Source of the DNA: Chryseobacterium gwangjuense
Lineage (GTDB): Bacteria > Bacteroidota > Bacteroidia > Flavobacteriales > Weeksellaceae
Length of the DNA: 64,000 nucleotides
Direction of reading: 5' to 3'
NCBI RefSeq assembly: GCF_021311115.1
Contig: NZ_JAJTNP010000008.1
Coordinates: forward strand, 95,773-159,772
Below the pieces are notes generated by a model that did not search any database, had not been told where the DNA came from, and saw only the letters and a list, made by a program, of their open reading frames with translations. Numbering within the stretch: position 1 is the stretch's first letter; the number at the start of each line of letters is the position of its first letter. The position numbers and the translations under genes were made by a program. Below, one piece after another: positions 19,956-28,668 of the stretch.

Positions 19956-22900
19956 ATGAAAAAAATTCTATCTTTTTTATTTATATTTTTCATTTTCATG
20001 TCTACTTTTGCACAGCTAGACAGAGAACATTGGTTTGCTCCTATGATGGATAGAACGGGGAATCCAAACCCATATCAAAAGCTCTATTTATCTACCAATC
20101 GTACTACACCTTTTCCTGTAAGCATTTACAACAACAATATTTTAATTGGTACTGTAACGATCAGTAAAAATAATCCTCAGAAATTTGATGTTTTAAGAGA
20201 TTATATCATCACTGTTTCACAAGCAGACCTGTTTACGACAACCACCAAAGGACTTTATCTAAAAGCAGATTTCCCTTTTTACGCCAATCTTAGATTTTCT
20301 GTTTTCAATCACGCAGAGATCATCACATCAAAAGGAATACCTTCAACCGGAAAAACTTTTTATGCCGCAAGTGCCCCCATTACGGTAAGCAATAATATTC
20401 TGAACTTCATGACGAGTATTTTAGCAACTGAAGACAATACAACAGTTACCGTTTCAGGATACAAATCTACCGTCCAGTTTTCAAACGGTACAACCGGAGT
20501 TACCAATCCTACGATGACGTTCACTTTAAACAAAGGAAAATCTTATATTATTGATGGGATAGGAGATATTACAGGTAATTTTGATGGTTTTATAGGAGCG
20601 AAGATTGTTGCCAACAAACCTATCAATGTGACCAATGGTAATTTCAATGGACAGTATGCGGGAAACAACCCTACCAGTTCGGATATATTGATGGATCAGG
20701 CGGTGCCTGTTGACAGATTGGGAACCGAATTTGCCTTGGTAAAAGGAAACGGAAGTATTGGAACCAATATGGAAGGAGCTTTGGTAATAGCCACCGAAGA
20801 CAATACTCAGGTTTTTGTAAATAATGAGATCCCTCCTATCGCTACTTTGAATACAGGCCAATATTATGTTATCCCTGATACAAAATATATTTTACAAGGA
20901 AATGGCCATTACAATTTATACATAAAGACCTCAAAAAACGCATATATTTATCAGTTGCTTGCCGGAAATTCTGCTTCAGGAAGTGAGGTGGCAACCGGTG
21001 GTTTTAATTTTATTCCGGCTTTAAATTGTTACTTACCCAAACAAATCAATGAGCTTGGTTTTATTGATGAAAACTTTGTTCACTCCAACAACAATCCCAA
21101 CGGAATTTTAAATATTCCTACTAAATTAAATCTTATTACTCAGAAAGGAGCTGTTGTAACAGTTAATGGAAGTACTCCTCTTGCCAGTACGGGACCTTTT
21201 GATATGACGGGAACTAACAATTGGGTAACCTACGGAATTCCAAATACAGCAGGAACGATTACTGTTATCTCAAACAAAGCGATTACTGCAGGAATCAATG
21301 CAGGAAGTGACGCAGTAGGATATGGAGGATTTTTCGCAGGATTTCCTACGCAACCTTTTATTTTACAGTCAGGAGCAGGATGTGCTCCGGGCGTTGTTCT
21401 TACTGTTGACCCATTAATATATGACAGCTATCAATGGTATAGAAACGGATCTATCATTCCGGGAGCTACAAACACCACGTATAGCCCCACTCAAGCAGGT
21501 TTTTATTCCTGTTCGGTAACGATGGGAAGCTGTGCCCCTCTCGTTTCTAGTGAAGTTAAAATTTTAAATTGCACCAAGCAAAGTACTTCGACTTATAATG
21601 TTTGTAATACTCAAACAATCACTCCTACATTTACTACCTCTACCCAAACTCCGGTTCCATCTACCGTATCAATAGTAACTCAACCTACCCTGGGTACTGC
21701 AAGTATTAATGCTACAACTGGAGTAATTACCTACACTCCAACCAATCCGGGAACAACAACCGGCACAGATACTTTCACCTATACCTTCTGCGGAAATGAC
21801 CTTGTTTTTCCGGATTGTGAGACGGTAGTGGTTACCATTAATCTATCTGCTCTTACAACAAACAATGCAATAATTTATGCATGTAACATCAACAATCAGG
21901 GAACATTCAATCTTACTTCTGCCAATGTAAGTAGCAACTCTCCTATTACGATCACTTACTATCCGACGTTAGCAGATGCACAGACAGAAAACCCGGGCGC
22001 TCTTATTACTTCTACTACAGCGTATACAGCAACCAACGGAACCATTGTATATGCCGTTGTAAAAAATAATAACGGTTGTAAAAGTATTGCTCAAATTACC
22101 TTAAATCTTTACAATCTGGCTATAATTGTTCCTAATTATTCCGGAGTTTTTTGTGATGATAATTTTGACGGGACTGTTACCGTAAACCTTCTAAATATCA
22201 CCCCAATTGTTCTTAATAATCCTACCTATTTTACCAATGTAAGATATTATGCAAATCTTACGGATGCTAATGCAGGAAATGCCAATACACTTCCTAATAG
22301 CTGGAGTTATACAGCAGCTACTACAATTTATATCCGAGTAGATTCTCCTGATGGATGTGCTGCTGTTGTACAGCCACTGAATTTCTCTATCGGGCAGCAA
22401 ATTCCATTATTAACAGACCGTGTTACCACAAGTATCTGTGATGAAGACTTAGATGGCAGTAAACAGATTAACTTATTACCATTTATACCTCAGTTCACAA
22501 CAGATCCAAGTGTTACGTATACTTTCCATAGTAATTTATTGGACGCACAAAACGGAACAACTCCGATCAATAATGTTATAAGTCTTTCAGGGACTCAGAC
22601 TATTTATATAAGATTTGAGAAAAATGGGGTTTGTCCTGCTATCGGAAAAATAACTATTACAATCAAGACTCCTAAAAAATCTGATATTCTATTAGATCAA
22701 ATCATCTGCGCAAAAACAACTACTACTCTGGATGCAGGCTCTGGTTTTGAGTCTTATGTTTGGAGCACAGGTGCTACAACACCTTCTATTACGAATGTAC
22801 CTGTCGGAAATTATTGGGTAGATCTTACTTATAACGGTTGTGTGTACAGACAATTTGTAAATGTAATAGAAGCTCAACTTCCGTCCATCATTTCTATTGA

Positions 22901-23360
22901 TATCAACGGAACTACTGTTACAGTAAACGTAGCCGGAGGTTTTCCACCTTATCAATACTCTTTGGATGGAATCAACTGGCAAAGTTCAAATGTTTTCTAT
23001 AACGTGGCAAGAGGTTCTCACGTTGTATATGTAAGAGATACAAAAAGCTGTGAAATAATAGAAAAACCTTTTGTCGTTGTAAAACTGATTAATACCATTA
23101 CTCCAAGCGGAGATGGACACAATGATTTGATCAACTACTCTGGTCTTTCCGATAAAACCAACTTTGAGTTTAGAATTTTCGACAGATATGGTGCTGAAGT
23201 TTTCAGAGGAACTCCTACCAATAATTATACCTGGGACGGAACCATGGGCGGAAGAAATGTTCCGACAGCAACCTATTGGTATTTTATCAGTTGGATAGAA
23301 TCCGGAACAATTCCTACTACCGTAAAATATACAAGCTGGCTTTTGGTAAAACACAGATAA
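19956..23360 (+). CDS. Large secreted IgGFc-binding-like protein with type B T9SS C-terminal domain (array copy 5)
   Basis: 1134 aa. Signal peptide ending TFAQ, then LDREHWFAPM. The architecture matches copy 1: the IgGFc-binding-like N-terminus (ATEDNTTVTVSGY, TNGNFNGQY, DQAVPVDRLG), Ig segment SYQWYRNGSIIPGA, a TYTPTNPG segment, two segments with CDDNFDG and CDEDLDG, SYVWSTGATTPSI and a SprB-like repeat (YQYSLDGINWQSSN). The type B sorting domain (NTITPSGDGHNDLINY) ends SWLLVKHR. So copies 1 and 5 at the array ends form one subfamily and copies 2-4 inside form another. No clear terminator follows. Confidence 0.88.
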   Translation: MKKILSFLFIFFIFMSTFAQLDREHWFAPMMDRTGNPNPYQKLYLSTNRTTPFPVSIYNNNILIGTVTISKNNPQKFDVLRDYIITVSQADLFTTTTKGLYLKADFPFYANLRFSVFNHAEIITSKGIPSTGKTFYAASAPITVSNNILNFMTSILATEDNTTVTVSGYKSTVQFSNGTTGVTNPTMTFTLNKGKSYIIDGIGDITGNFDGFIGAKIVANKPINVTNGNFNGQYAGNNPTSSDILMDQAVPVDRLGTEFALVKGNGSIGTNMEGALVIATEDNTQVFVNNEIPPIATLNTGQYYVIPDTKYILQGNGHYNLYIKTSKNAYIYQLLAGNSASGSEVATGGFNFIPALNCYLPKQINELGFIDENFVHSNNNPNGILNIPTKLNLITQKGAVVTVNGSTPLASTGPFDMTGTNNWVTYGIPNTAGTITVISNKAITAGINAGSDAVGYGGFFAGFPTQPFILQSGAGCAPGVVLTVDPLIYDSYQWYRNGSIIPGATNTTYSPTQAGFYSCSVTMGSCAPLVSSEVKILNCTKQSTSTYNVCNTQTITPTFTTSTQTPVPSTVSIVTQPTLGTASINATTGVITYTPTNPGTTTGTDTFTYTFCGNDLVFPDCETVVVTINLSALTTNNAIIYACNINNQGTFNLTSANVSSNSPITITYYPTLADAQTENPGALITSTTAYTATNGTIVYAVVKNNNGCKSIAQITLNLYNLAIIVPNYSGVFCDDNFDGTVTVNLLNITPIVLNNPTYFTNVRYYANLTDANAGNANTLPNSWSYTAATTIYIRVDSPDGCAAVVQPLNFSIGQQIPLLTDRVTTSICDEDLDGSKQINLLPFIPQFTTDPSVTYTFHSNLLDAQNGTTPINNVISLSGTQTIYIRFEKNGVCPAIGKITITIKTPKKSDILLDQIICAKTTTTLDAGSGFESYVWSTGATTPSITNVPVGNYWVDLTYNGCVYRQFVNVIEAQLPSIISIDINGTTVTVNVAGGFPPYQYSLDGINWQSSNVFYNVARGSHVVYVRDTKSCEIIEKPFVVVKLINTITPSGDGHNDLINYSGLSDKTNFEFRIFDRYGAEVFRGTPTNNYTWDGTMGGRNVPTATYWYFISWIESGTIPTTVKYTSWLLVKHR

Positions 23361-23469
23361 AAACAAAAAAAACATATTTATAACAATCATTAACAGTTTT
23401 ACATTAAAGTTTAATATATTTTAACCTGTTTTTGCAAGCTATTAAGTAATAAATTGGAGTATTTCTATG

Positions 23470-23477
23470 TAATTTTG
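23470..23477 (+). promoter_or_regulatory. -7 promoter box of the 23.5 kb gene
   Basis: TAATTTTG, a perfect TAnnTTTG match, only 8 nt before the ATG, so the leader must be very short. Confidence 0.6.
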
Positions 23478-23485
23478 CCAATTAT

Positions 23486-24274
23486 ATGAAGAAACTAATT
23501 ACTCTAATTTTATTGATTTTTCTAGCTAAAATCAATGCTCAGATTTTCTCTGGTGAAGTTTTTTTAAGAGACAATTCTATCTTGTATCTCAATCAAGTAT
23601 ATGTAACCAATCTTACCACGCAAAAAACAGTACTTACCAATTATAATGGTAATTTCAATATTGAAGCAAAACTGGGAGATGTAATTCGTTTCACCTCAAT
23701 TATTACCGAAAGGAAAGATTTCAAAATTTCTCAACAAATGTTGGGAGGCAAAAACTTAATTGAGCTTAAAATCGCTTATTATGATATTCAGGAAGTTCTT
23801 ATCAGCAGATTCAAACCAACAGGCAATCTTAGATATGATGTAAATGCGATCAGAAAAGAAGATAAAAGCCTTGCTCTGAAAAAAGTAATTGGCTTACCCT
23901 CTCCTAAAGGCGATGGTAATCCTCCAGAACTGCCGGTTGCCGGCTTACGAGACGGAGGTCTTACATTCAGCTTAGAAAGTATATATGATATCCTTTCGGG
24001 AGACCGCAAGAAGAAACAGCGTTATTTAGCATATGAAAGAATGAACTCTTCTATTGCTCAAATTAAAAATTATTTGGGGAAAGATTATTTTGTGAAATTT
24101 AAAGTTCCTGAAAACCTAATTGATAACTTCTTACAATTCGTTTATACTTCTGAGAATATTGAACCCTATGTTTTGGCAGGAAACTTTGAAGCGATTAAAA
24201 TACCTATCGAGAAATATCTTCCTATTTATCAAAAAAGGCTGAAAAATTCACACCTTCAAGAAATCGCAAAATAA
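23486..24274 (+). CDS. Secreted protein with carboxypeptidase-regulatory-like domain
   Basis: 262 aa. A signal peptide (1-18, ending KINAQ) is followed by a segment of about 85 aa with FSGEVFLRDNSILYLNQVYVTN, TNYNGNFNIEAKLGDVIRFTSI and DIQEVLIS. This matches the CarboxypepD_reg-like beta-sandwich common in Bacteroidetes exported proteins. No TonB-dependent barrel follows. The remaining region is alpha-helical and of unknown function (QRYLAYERMNSS...). Proteins like this are common in Chryseobacterium as conserved hypotheticals. It lies downstream of the array but has its own promoter, so a shared role is not implied. Confidence 0.75.
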   Translation: MKKLITLILLIFLAKINAQIFSGEVFLRDNSILYLNQVYVTNLTTQKTVLTNYNGNFNIEAKLGDVIRFTSIITERKDFKISQQMLGGKNLIELKIAYYDIQEVLISRFKPTGNLRYDVNAIRKEDKSLALKKVIGLPSPKGDGNPPELPVAGLRDGGLTFSLESIYDILSGDRKKKQRYLAYERMNSSIAQIKNYLGKDYFVKFKVPENLIDNFLQFVYTSENIEPYVLAGNFEAIKIPIEKYLPIYQKRLKNSHLQEIAK

Positions 24275-24387
24275 AAAGATTCCTAAAATTCTTTTTGGAG
24301 TAGGTATCTTCTTTAAAATATTTATAATTTTATGGTCTGTTTAATTATTTACGATCGATTATCACAAGTTCAAAAGCATATATTTTA

Positions 24388-25167
24388 ATGAAGAATTTAC
24401 TTTTTTTATTCAGTACAGTATTATTTATTAACCTTTCTGCACAAGGAAAGGGTAAAGATTACAGCGATATTTTAAAAAGCAAAAACATCTATGAACTCAA
24501 TGCTTTTTTACGAGATGCTCATCCTGACGAACCTCGTCGTTCTGTAATAAAGCCAAGAGTAATGCAGCTGATGAAAGATTATATAAAAAATGCAGCTCCG
24601 GGAGATCCAAAAGTAAAAAGTATGCAGGAAAACCTTGCTCTTTTAAAAAGCAGATCTTCCACAAAAATTACTTTTGATGAGATGAATGCCAAAATCCGAG
24701 AAAAGCAGATTGCAAAATATAGAGCAGAACTCGCTTCGGGAGTATCATCAGTAAAATATACACCAAGTACCGCTAAAAATGTTTATGTAGCCAATACAAC
24801 AGCAACCTCCACTACAAAAGTTGCTATTCCAGATACAGAAGCTGATGAATTTAATATGTTGATGGGCGGTAATGCCACTGAGCATAAGAATAAAACCGTA
24901 AAAATATTAAACTCATTATTTGATAATGATCCTAATGCCAAAGAATGTATTGTGATGATCGAAAACAATTCGGATTGTAATATTATCGTAAGAATGGAAG
25001 GCGTTGGAAATACCAAATACCGTCTTGCTGTACCGGCACATGGTGACAATTCTATTGTCATCGAAAAAGGGAACTATCTATTTACAAGTATTGTTTGCGG
25101 GGCACAATATGCCTCACAGAAAACCGTTCAAAAGCCCATTATGGTAGCGCTGAGCAACCCTAAATAA
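24388..25167 (+). CDS. Secreted hypothetical protein, paralogue of the 5.6 kb gene
   Basis: 259 aa. Signal peptide (1-19, ending NLSAQ). The helical segment (ELNAFLRDAHPDEPRR...) aligns by eye with the N-terminal part of the 5560-6249 protein. After a Ser/Thr/Ala linker comes the shared C-terminal domain: ILNSLFDNDP, IENNSDCNIIVRMEG, VPAHGDNSIVIEKG, IVCGAQY. Both conserved Cys residues are present. No known catalytic motif is visible; it is probably periplasmic or exported. No perfect -7 box is found upstream, so it may be read from the 23.5 kb promoter. Confidence 0.78.
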   Translation: MKNLLFLFSTVLFINLSAQGKGKDYSDILKSKNIYELNAFLRDAHPDEPRRSVIKPRVMQLMKDYIKNAAPGDPKVKSMQENLALLKSRSSTKITFDEMNAKIREKQIAKYRAELASGVSSVKYTPSTAKNVYVANTTATSTTKVAIPDTEADEFNMLMGGNATEHKNKTVKILNSLFDNDPNAKECIVMIENNSDCNIIVRMEGVGNTKYRLAVPAHGDNSIVIEKGNYLFTSIVCGAQYASQKTVQKPIMVALSNPK

Positions 25168-25222
25168 GAGTAGAAAACACTTCAAAATCATTATAAAAAC
25201 AAAGAAATAGGTAATTTTTTCC

Positions 25223-25230
25223 TATTTTTG
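25223..25230 (+). promoter_or_regulatory. -7 promoter box of trmB
   Basis: TATTTTTG, a perfect TAnnTTTG match, 16 nt before the trmB ATG. Confidence 0.65.
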
Positions 25231-25246
25231 TCCGATTTTATAGATT

Positions 25247-25924
25247 ATGGGCAAAAATAAACTGGCGAGATTCGCTGAGAACAAAATATTACCAAATGTA
25301 GTTCAGCCAACAAGAGAAGAAGCTCTGGAAGGTTTTGGACTCAAAGGAAACTGGAGAAAAGATTTCTTCAAAAATGAAAATCCGATTGTTTTAGAACTGG
25401 GTTGTGGAAAAGGAGAATATTCTGTAGGTCTCGCAAAAACTTTCCCTGAAAAGAATTTTATAGGTGTCGATATTAAAGGGGCTAGATTTTGGTTCGGAGC
25501 TAAAGAAGCAGTTGAAAACAACATGACAAATGTTGCATTCTTAAGAAGCCAGATCGAGCTTGTAGACTATTTTTTTGCCGAAAATGAAGTTGATGAAATT
25601 TGGATTACCTTTCCGGATCCTCAGATCAAATACCGTCGTACAAAACATAGATTGACCCATCCTGATTTTCTTGACCGATATAAAAAGTTTTTAAAACCAG
25701 GCGGAATCATTCACTTAAAAACAGATTCTGAGTTCTTACATGGCTATACGTTAGGGTATCTTCAAGGAGCAGGCTATGAAATTATCAGTGCACATCATGA
25801 TGTTTACGGAGCTCCTGAATACGATCCTGATACTCCGCACTTAAGAGATATCAGAACTTATTATGAAGAGTTATTTTCTGCAAAAGGAAAAACAATTACA
25901 TACATAAAGTTCAGAATAAACTAA
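25247..25924 (+). CDS. trmB: tRNA (guanine-N7-)-methyltransferase
   Basis: 225 aa SAM-dependent methyltransferase that makes m7G46 in the tRNA variable loop. Seen: the SAM-binding motif VLELGCGKGEYS, the acidic strand FIGVDIKGARFW, the TrmB signature WITFPDPQIKYRRTKHRL, then LKPGGIIHLKTDSE. Length and domain order are typical for the family. It is cytoplasmic. A compact terminator follows. Confidence 0.95.
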   Translation: MGKNKLARFAENKILPNVVQPTREEALEGFGLKGNWRKDFFKNENPIVLELGCGKGEYSVGLAKTFPEKNFIGVDIKGARFWFGAKEAVENNMTNVAFLRSQIELVDYFFAENEVDEIWITFPDPQIKYRRTKHRLTHPDFLDRYKKFLKPGGIIHLKTDSEFLHGYTLGYLQGAGYEIISAHHDVYGAPEYDPDTPHLRDIRTYYEELFSAKGKTITYIKFRIN

Positions 25925-25926
25925 TA

Positions 25927-25955
25927 TAAAAGGTAAGATTTTCTTACCTTTTTTC
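25927..25955 (+). terminator. Terminator after trmB
   Basis: AAAAGGTAAGA paired with TCTTACCTTTT, followed by T residues. Confidence 0.85.
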
Positions 25956-25997
25956 GTTTCAATACTATCTTACATTCGTCTATTAAAAATAAATTAC

Positions 25998-26444
25998 ATG
26001 AAAGAAAAAATAATTTTCGGGATAGGTCTGTCTTTTCTTTTAAGCAGTTGTAGTACAAATTATAACACAACTTCCTCATCTAGCCCTAAAAACACCCATC
26101 CTAGAGCCTCTTCTACTCCATCAGCATCTCAAACTGAACAGGAATACAATACCTTAATGAAGACCTATAAACCGGAGACAGCAGAGGTTTTAACAGATTT
26201 ATTTAATGATAACTCAAACGACCCTAAAACATCTATTACTGTTACCAATAAATCCCGGTGCAATATGGTTCTGAGCATCACCGGAAAGAACTACTCCAAA
26301 AAAATTCCGATAGCTTCAGGCAAAATAGGATATGCTATGGTTCTTAAAAATCAAAATTACAGCTTATCCGGAATGGTTTGTAATTCGGTCTATAAAAAGA
26401 CTCAATACATATCTTCTTCCTATAGTATTACCCTTTCCAATTAA
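25998..26444 (+). CDS. Small lipoprotein sharing the C-terminal domain of the 5.6 kb and 24.4 kb proteins
   Basis: 148 aa. A lipoprotein signal with lipobox LLSSC (Cys at about 18) is followed by a Ser/Thr-rich linker and then the shared domain: VLTDLFNDN, VTNKSRCNMVLSITG, IPIASGKIGYAMVLK, MVCNSVYK. It lacks the N-terminal helical segment of the other two paralogues. It is probably anchored in a membrane facing the periplasm or surface. A near-consensus -7 box (TACATTCG, 25971-25978) precedes it. It is convergent with rpsB and shares a bidirectional terminator. Confidence 0.78.
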   Translation: MKEKIIFGIGLSFLLSSCSTNYNTTSSSSPKNTHPRASSTPSASQTEQEYNTLMKTYKPETAEVLTDLFNDNSNDPKTSITVTNKSRCNMVLSITGKNYSKKIPIASGKIGYAMVLKNQNYSLSGMVCNSVYKKTQYISSSYSITLSN

Positions 26445-26463
26445 TACAAAACCTCATCCAATA

Positions 26464-26500
26464 AAAAATCCGCTAAGCATTCACTTAACGGATTTTTTTA
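26464..26500. terminator. Bidirectional terminator between the lipoprotein gene and rpsB
   Basis: AAAAAATCCG and CGGATTTTTT arms with inner CTAAG/CTTA pairing. The A run on the left and T run on the right allow termination on both strands. Confidence 0.85.
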
Positions 26501-26519
26501 TTTTAAAGATAAACCTTAA

Positions 26520-27281
26520 TTATTCAGCGTCGAAATCAGCATCTTTATCAGCAGATACTACTTCTCCTTCTTCTTTAGATTTTTCTTTATCAGCTTTTCT
26601 TTGAGACTGACCTTCTTTGATAGATTCTGAAACAATGCTCAAGATCATATCGATAGATTTAGAAGCATCATCGTTTCCTGGGATAACGAAGTCTACTTTT
26701 CTTGGGTCAGAGTTTGTATCAACAATACCGAAAACTGGAATACCTAATTTCTTAGCTTCAGTTACAGCGATGTGTTCTCTCATTATATCTACAACGAAGA
26801 TTGCAGAAGGAAGACGAACCATGTCAGAGATAGAACCTAAGTTTTTCTCTAAGTTAGCTCTTTGTCTGTCTACTTGTAATCTTTCTTTTTTAGATAAAGT
26901 TTCGAACGTACCATCTTTTTTCATTTTGTCGATAGCGTTCATTTTCTTTACAGCCTTTCTGATAGTAACAAAGTTCGTTAGCATACCTCCTGGCCATCTT
27001 TCTGTAATATAAGGCATATTAAGTTCTGAAGCGTGTTTTGCAACAACTTCTTTCGCTTGCTTTTTAGTAGCTACGAAAAGAACTTTTTTACCTGCAGAAG
27101 TTAATTTTTCTAAAGCTCCACAAGCTTCATCCAATTTAACAGCTGTTTTATGTAAGTCTACAATGTGAATACCATTTTTCTCCATAAAAATGTATGGAGC
27201 CATATTTGGATTCCACTTTCTAGTCATGTGACCGAAGTGTACACCAGCCTCTAGAAGGTCTTTTACATTTGCTTTTGCCAT
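26520..27281 (-). CDS. rpsB: 30S ribosomal protein S2
   Basis: 253 aa primary component of the small ribosomal subunit, needed to bind S1. The signatures GVHFGHMTRKWNPNM near the N-terminus and PVFGIVDTNSDPRKVDFVIPGNDDA in the second half are unmistakable. A charged C-terminal tail (KADKEKSKEEGE...) extends beyond the core. It is the last gene of rplM-rpsI-rpsB, separated from rpsI by a 201-nt gap that holds two heptad-repeat clusters. The usual downstream neighbour tsf is missing here. Confidence 0.97.
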   Translation of the reverse strand: MAKANVKDLLEAGVHFGHMTRKWNPNMAPYIFMEKNGIHIVDLHKTAVKLDEACGALEKLTSAGKKVLFVATKKQAKEVVAKHASELNMPYITERWPGGMLTNFVTIRKAVKKMNAIDKMKKDGTFETLSKKERLQVDRQRANLEKNLGSISDMVRLPSAIFVVDIMREHIAVTEAKKLGIPVFGIVDTNSDPRKVDFVIPGNDDASKSIDMILSIVSESIKEGQSQRKADKEKSKEEGEVVSADKDADFDAE

Positions 27282-27381
27282 GTTTTCTGTTTTTGTTAGT
27301 TTACTTTCCGCTTTTTAAACAATCAACAACTTCTTTAGATGGGAGAAGCGTTTGGATGCTAAACGTAACGGGCAATTTTTT

Positions 27382-27416
27382 GCTTTAGGCTTTAGGCACT
27401 AAGCTGTAAGCTTTCA
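27382..27416. repeat. Heptad repeat cluster A1 (rpsI-rpsB gap)
   Basis: Five consecutive 7-bp units, each beginning GC: GCTTTAG twice, then variants such as GCTGTAA. It lies in the transcribed spacer between rpsI and rpsB and pairs with cluster A2 31 nt away. Confidence 0.7.
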
Positions 27417-27447
27417 AGCGGATTAAAAATTTTAATAAGTTCAAATA

Positions 27448-27482
27448 GCTTATTGCATATTGCTTTAAGCTTACCGCAATTC
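27448..27482. repeat. Heptad repeat cluster A2 (rpsI-rpsB gap)
   Basis: Five 7-bp units beginning GC (GCTTATT, GCATATT and variants), ending directly at the rpsI stop codon. Read on the other strand the units end in AAGC-type motifs like cluster A1, so A1 and A2 face each other. Confidence 0.7.
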
Positions 27483-27869
27483 TTAACGTTTTGAGAATTG
27501 GAATCTCTTTCTTGCTTTTTTCTGACCTGGCTTCTTTCTTTCCACCATTCTTGCGTCTCTTGTAAGTAAACCAGCTGGTTTCAAAGCTAATCTGAATTCA
27601 GCATTGATTTCGCATAAAGCTCTTGAAATACCTAATCTGATAGCTTCTGCCTGACCTGTATTACCACCACCGAAAACATTTACGGTAACGTCATACTGAC
27701 CAACAGTTTCAGAAAGGATAAACGGTTGGTTTAGTTTGTAAACCATCACGTCTGTAGAGAAATAAGTTGCAGCATCTTTACCGTTTACTGTAATGTTACC
27801 AGTTCCTGGCTTTACATAAACTCTAGCTACAGAAGTTTTTCTTCTTCCGATTTTGTGAACTATAGACAT
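27483..27869 (-). CDS. rpsI: 30S ribosomal protein S9
   Basis: 128 aa small-subunit protein whose C-terminal tail reaches the P site. [16 protein letters not shown] at the N-terminus, [19 protein letters not shown], and the basic end [16 protein letters not shown] are the family hallmarks. The start lies 7 nt after the rplM stop, so the pair is cotranscribed and probably translationally coupled. Confidence 0.97.
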   Translation of the reverse strand: MSIVHKIGRRKTSVARVYVKPGTGNITVNGKDAATYFSTDVMVYKLNQPFILSETVGQYDVTVNVFGGGNTGQAEAIRLGISRALCEINAEFRLALKPAGLLTRDARMVERKKPGQKKARKRFQFSKR

Positions 27870-27876
27870 AAATTAA

Positions 27877-28332
27877 TTATTTAAATTCGTTAACATTAAT
27901 TGTTTTAGGCTGTTGAGCTTCATGTTTGTGCTCAGTTCCTTCATATAAATAAAGGTTCTTTAATAAAGCAGATCCTAATCTGTTTTTAGGCAACATACCT
28001 TTTACAGACTTTTCTAATACTTTTAAAGAATCTTTCTTTTGAAGTTCAGCCGCAGTCATAGACTTCTGTCCTCCAGGGTAACCTGTATGCCAGATATAAG
28101 TCTTATCGTTCCACTTGTTTCCAGAAAGAGTAACTTTCCCAGCGTTCAAAACGATTACGTTATCACCACAATCTACGTGAGGTGTGTAGTTCGTTTTGTG
28201 CTTACCTCTCAAAATCTTTGCAACCGTAGAAGCTAGTCTTCCCAACGGTTGTCCTTCAGCGTCTACCACAACCCATTCTTTATTAGCAGTAGCTTTGTTC
28301 GCTGAAACAGTTTTGTAACTTAATGTATTCAC
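27877..28332 (-). CDS. rplM: 50S ribosomal protein L13
   Basis: 151 aa large-subunit protein involved in early 50S assembly. WVVVDAEGQPLGRLAS, the basic GKHKTNYTPHVDCGDNVIVLNA and the GMLPKNRLG motif identify it. It is the first gene of the unit, with a perfect -7 box on the minus strand about 47 nt upstream. Confidence 0.97.
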   Translation of the reverse strand: MNTLSYKTVSANKATANKEWVVVDAEGQPLGRLASTVAKILRGKHKTNYTPHVDCGDNVIVLNAGKVTLSGNKWNDKTYIWHTGYPGGQKSMTAAELQKKDSLKVLEKSVKGMLPKNRLGSALLKNLYLYEGTEHKHEAQQPKTINVNEFK

Positions 28333-28378
28333 ACGTTTTAGTTAAAGATTAAACATAATTTTCCCCTAAAAGGGTGTG

Positions 28379-28386
28379 CAAAGGTA
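28379..28386 (-). promoter_or_regulatory. -7 promoter box of rplM-rpsI-rpsB
   Basis: TACCTTTG on the minus strand, a perfect TAnnTTTG match. The rest of the 336-nt gap between rplM and the DUF3667 gene is AT-rich, and I see no gene or further structure in it. Confidence 0.7.
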
Positions 28387-28641
28387 CAAATTATTTTCGG
28401 AATGCAAAAACATATTTTATTTAATCTATTGATTACGGGTTTAGCTTGGGCGATGTGATAGACTTGTTCGATAAAATTCACAATCCCAAACAAATACAAT
28501 TTTTCTATAAAAACTTTTCAATAAAACTCAAAAAAGAAAAACAATTTAAAAATTCAACACTTTTTTCATCCTATTTATTAATTTTATTTAAACATGTATT
28601 CAAAATAGTATCGATATAATTATTTTATCTCTATAATTAAT

Positions 28642-28649
28642 TATATTTG
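28642..28649 (+). promoter_or_regulatory. -7 promoter box of the DUF3667 gene
   Basis: TATATTTG, a perfect TAnnTTTG match, 19 nt before the ATG. Confidence 0.65.
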
Positions 28650-28668
28650 CCCTAAACACCGATAAACT

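Noticed and set aside
7414..23360. The five-gene array considered as a mobile element or prophage tail-fibre region
   Set aside because: No transposase, integrase, terminal repeats or phage genes; all five carry T9SS signals instead.
11418..23390. Several open frames of 60-134 codons on the minus strand inside the five large array genes
   Set aside because: They lie fully within strong plus-strand genes, have no promoter or ribosome-binding context, and come from the low stop frequency opposite Thr/Asn/Ser-rich coding DNA.
26332..26604. Plus-strand frame of 90 codons running from the lipoprotein gene into rpsB
   Set aside because: It crosses a bidirectional terminator and overlaps two well-supported genes.
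28387..28641. AT-rich gap upstream of rplM considered for a small RNA or riboswitch
   Set aside because: No stable hairpin, terminator or known riboswitch motif could be found by eye.
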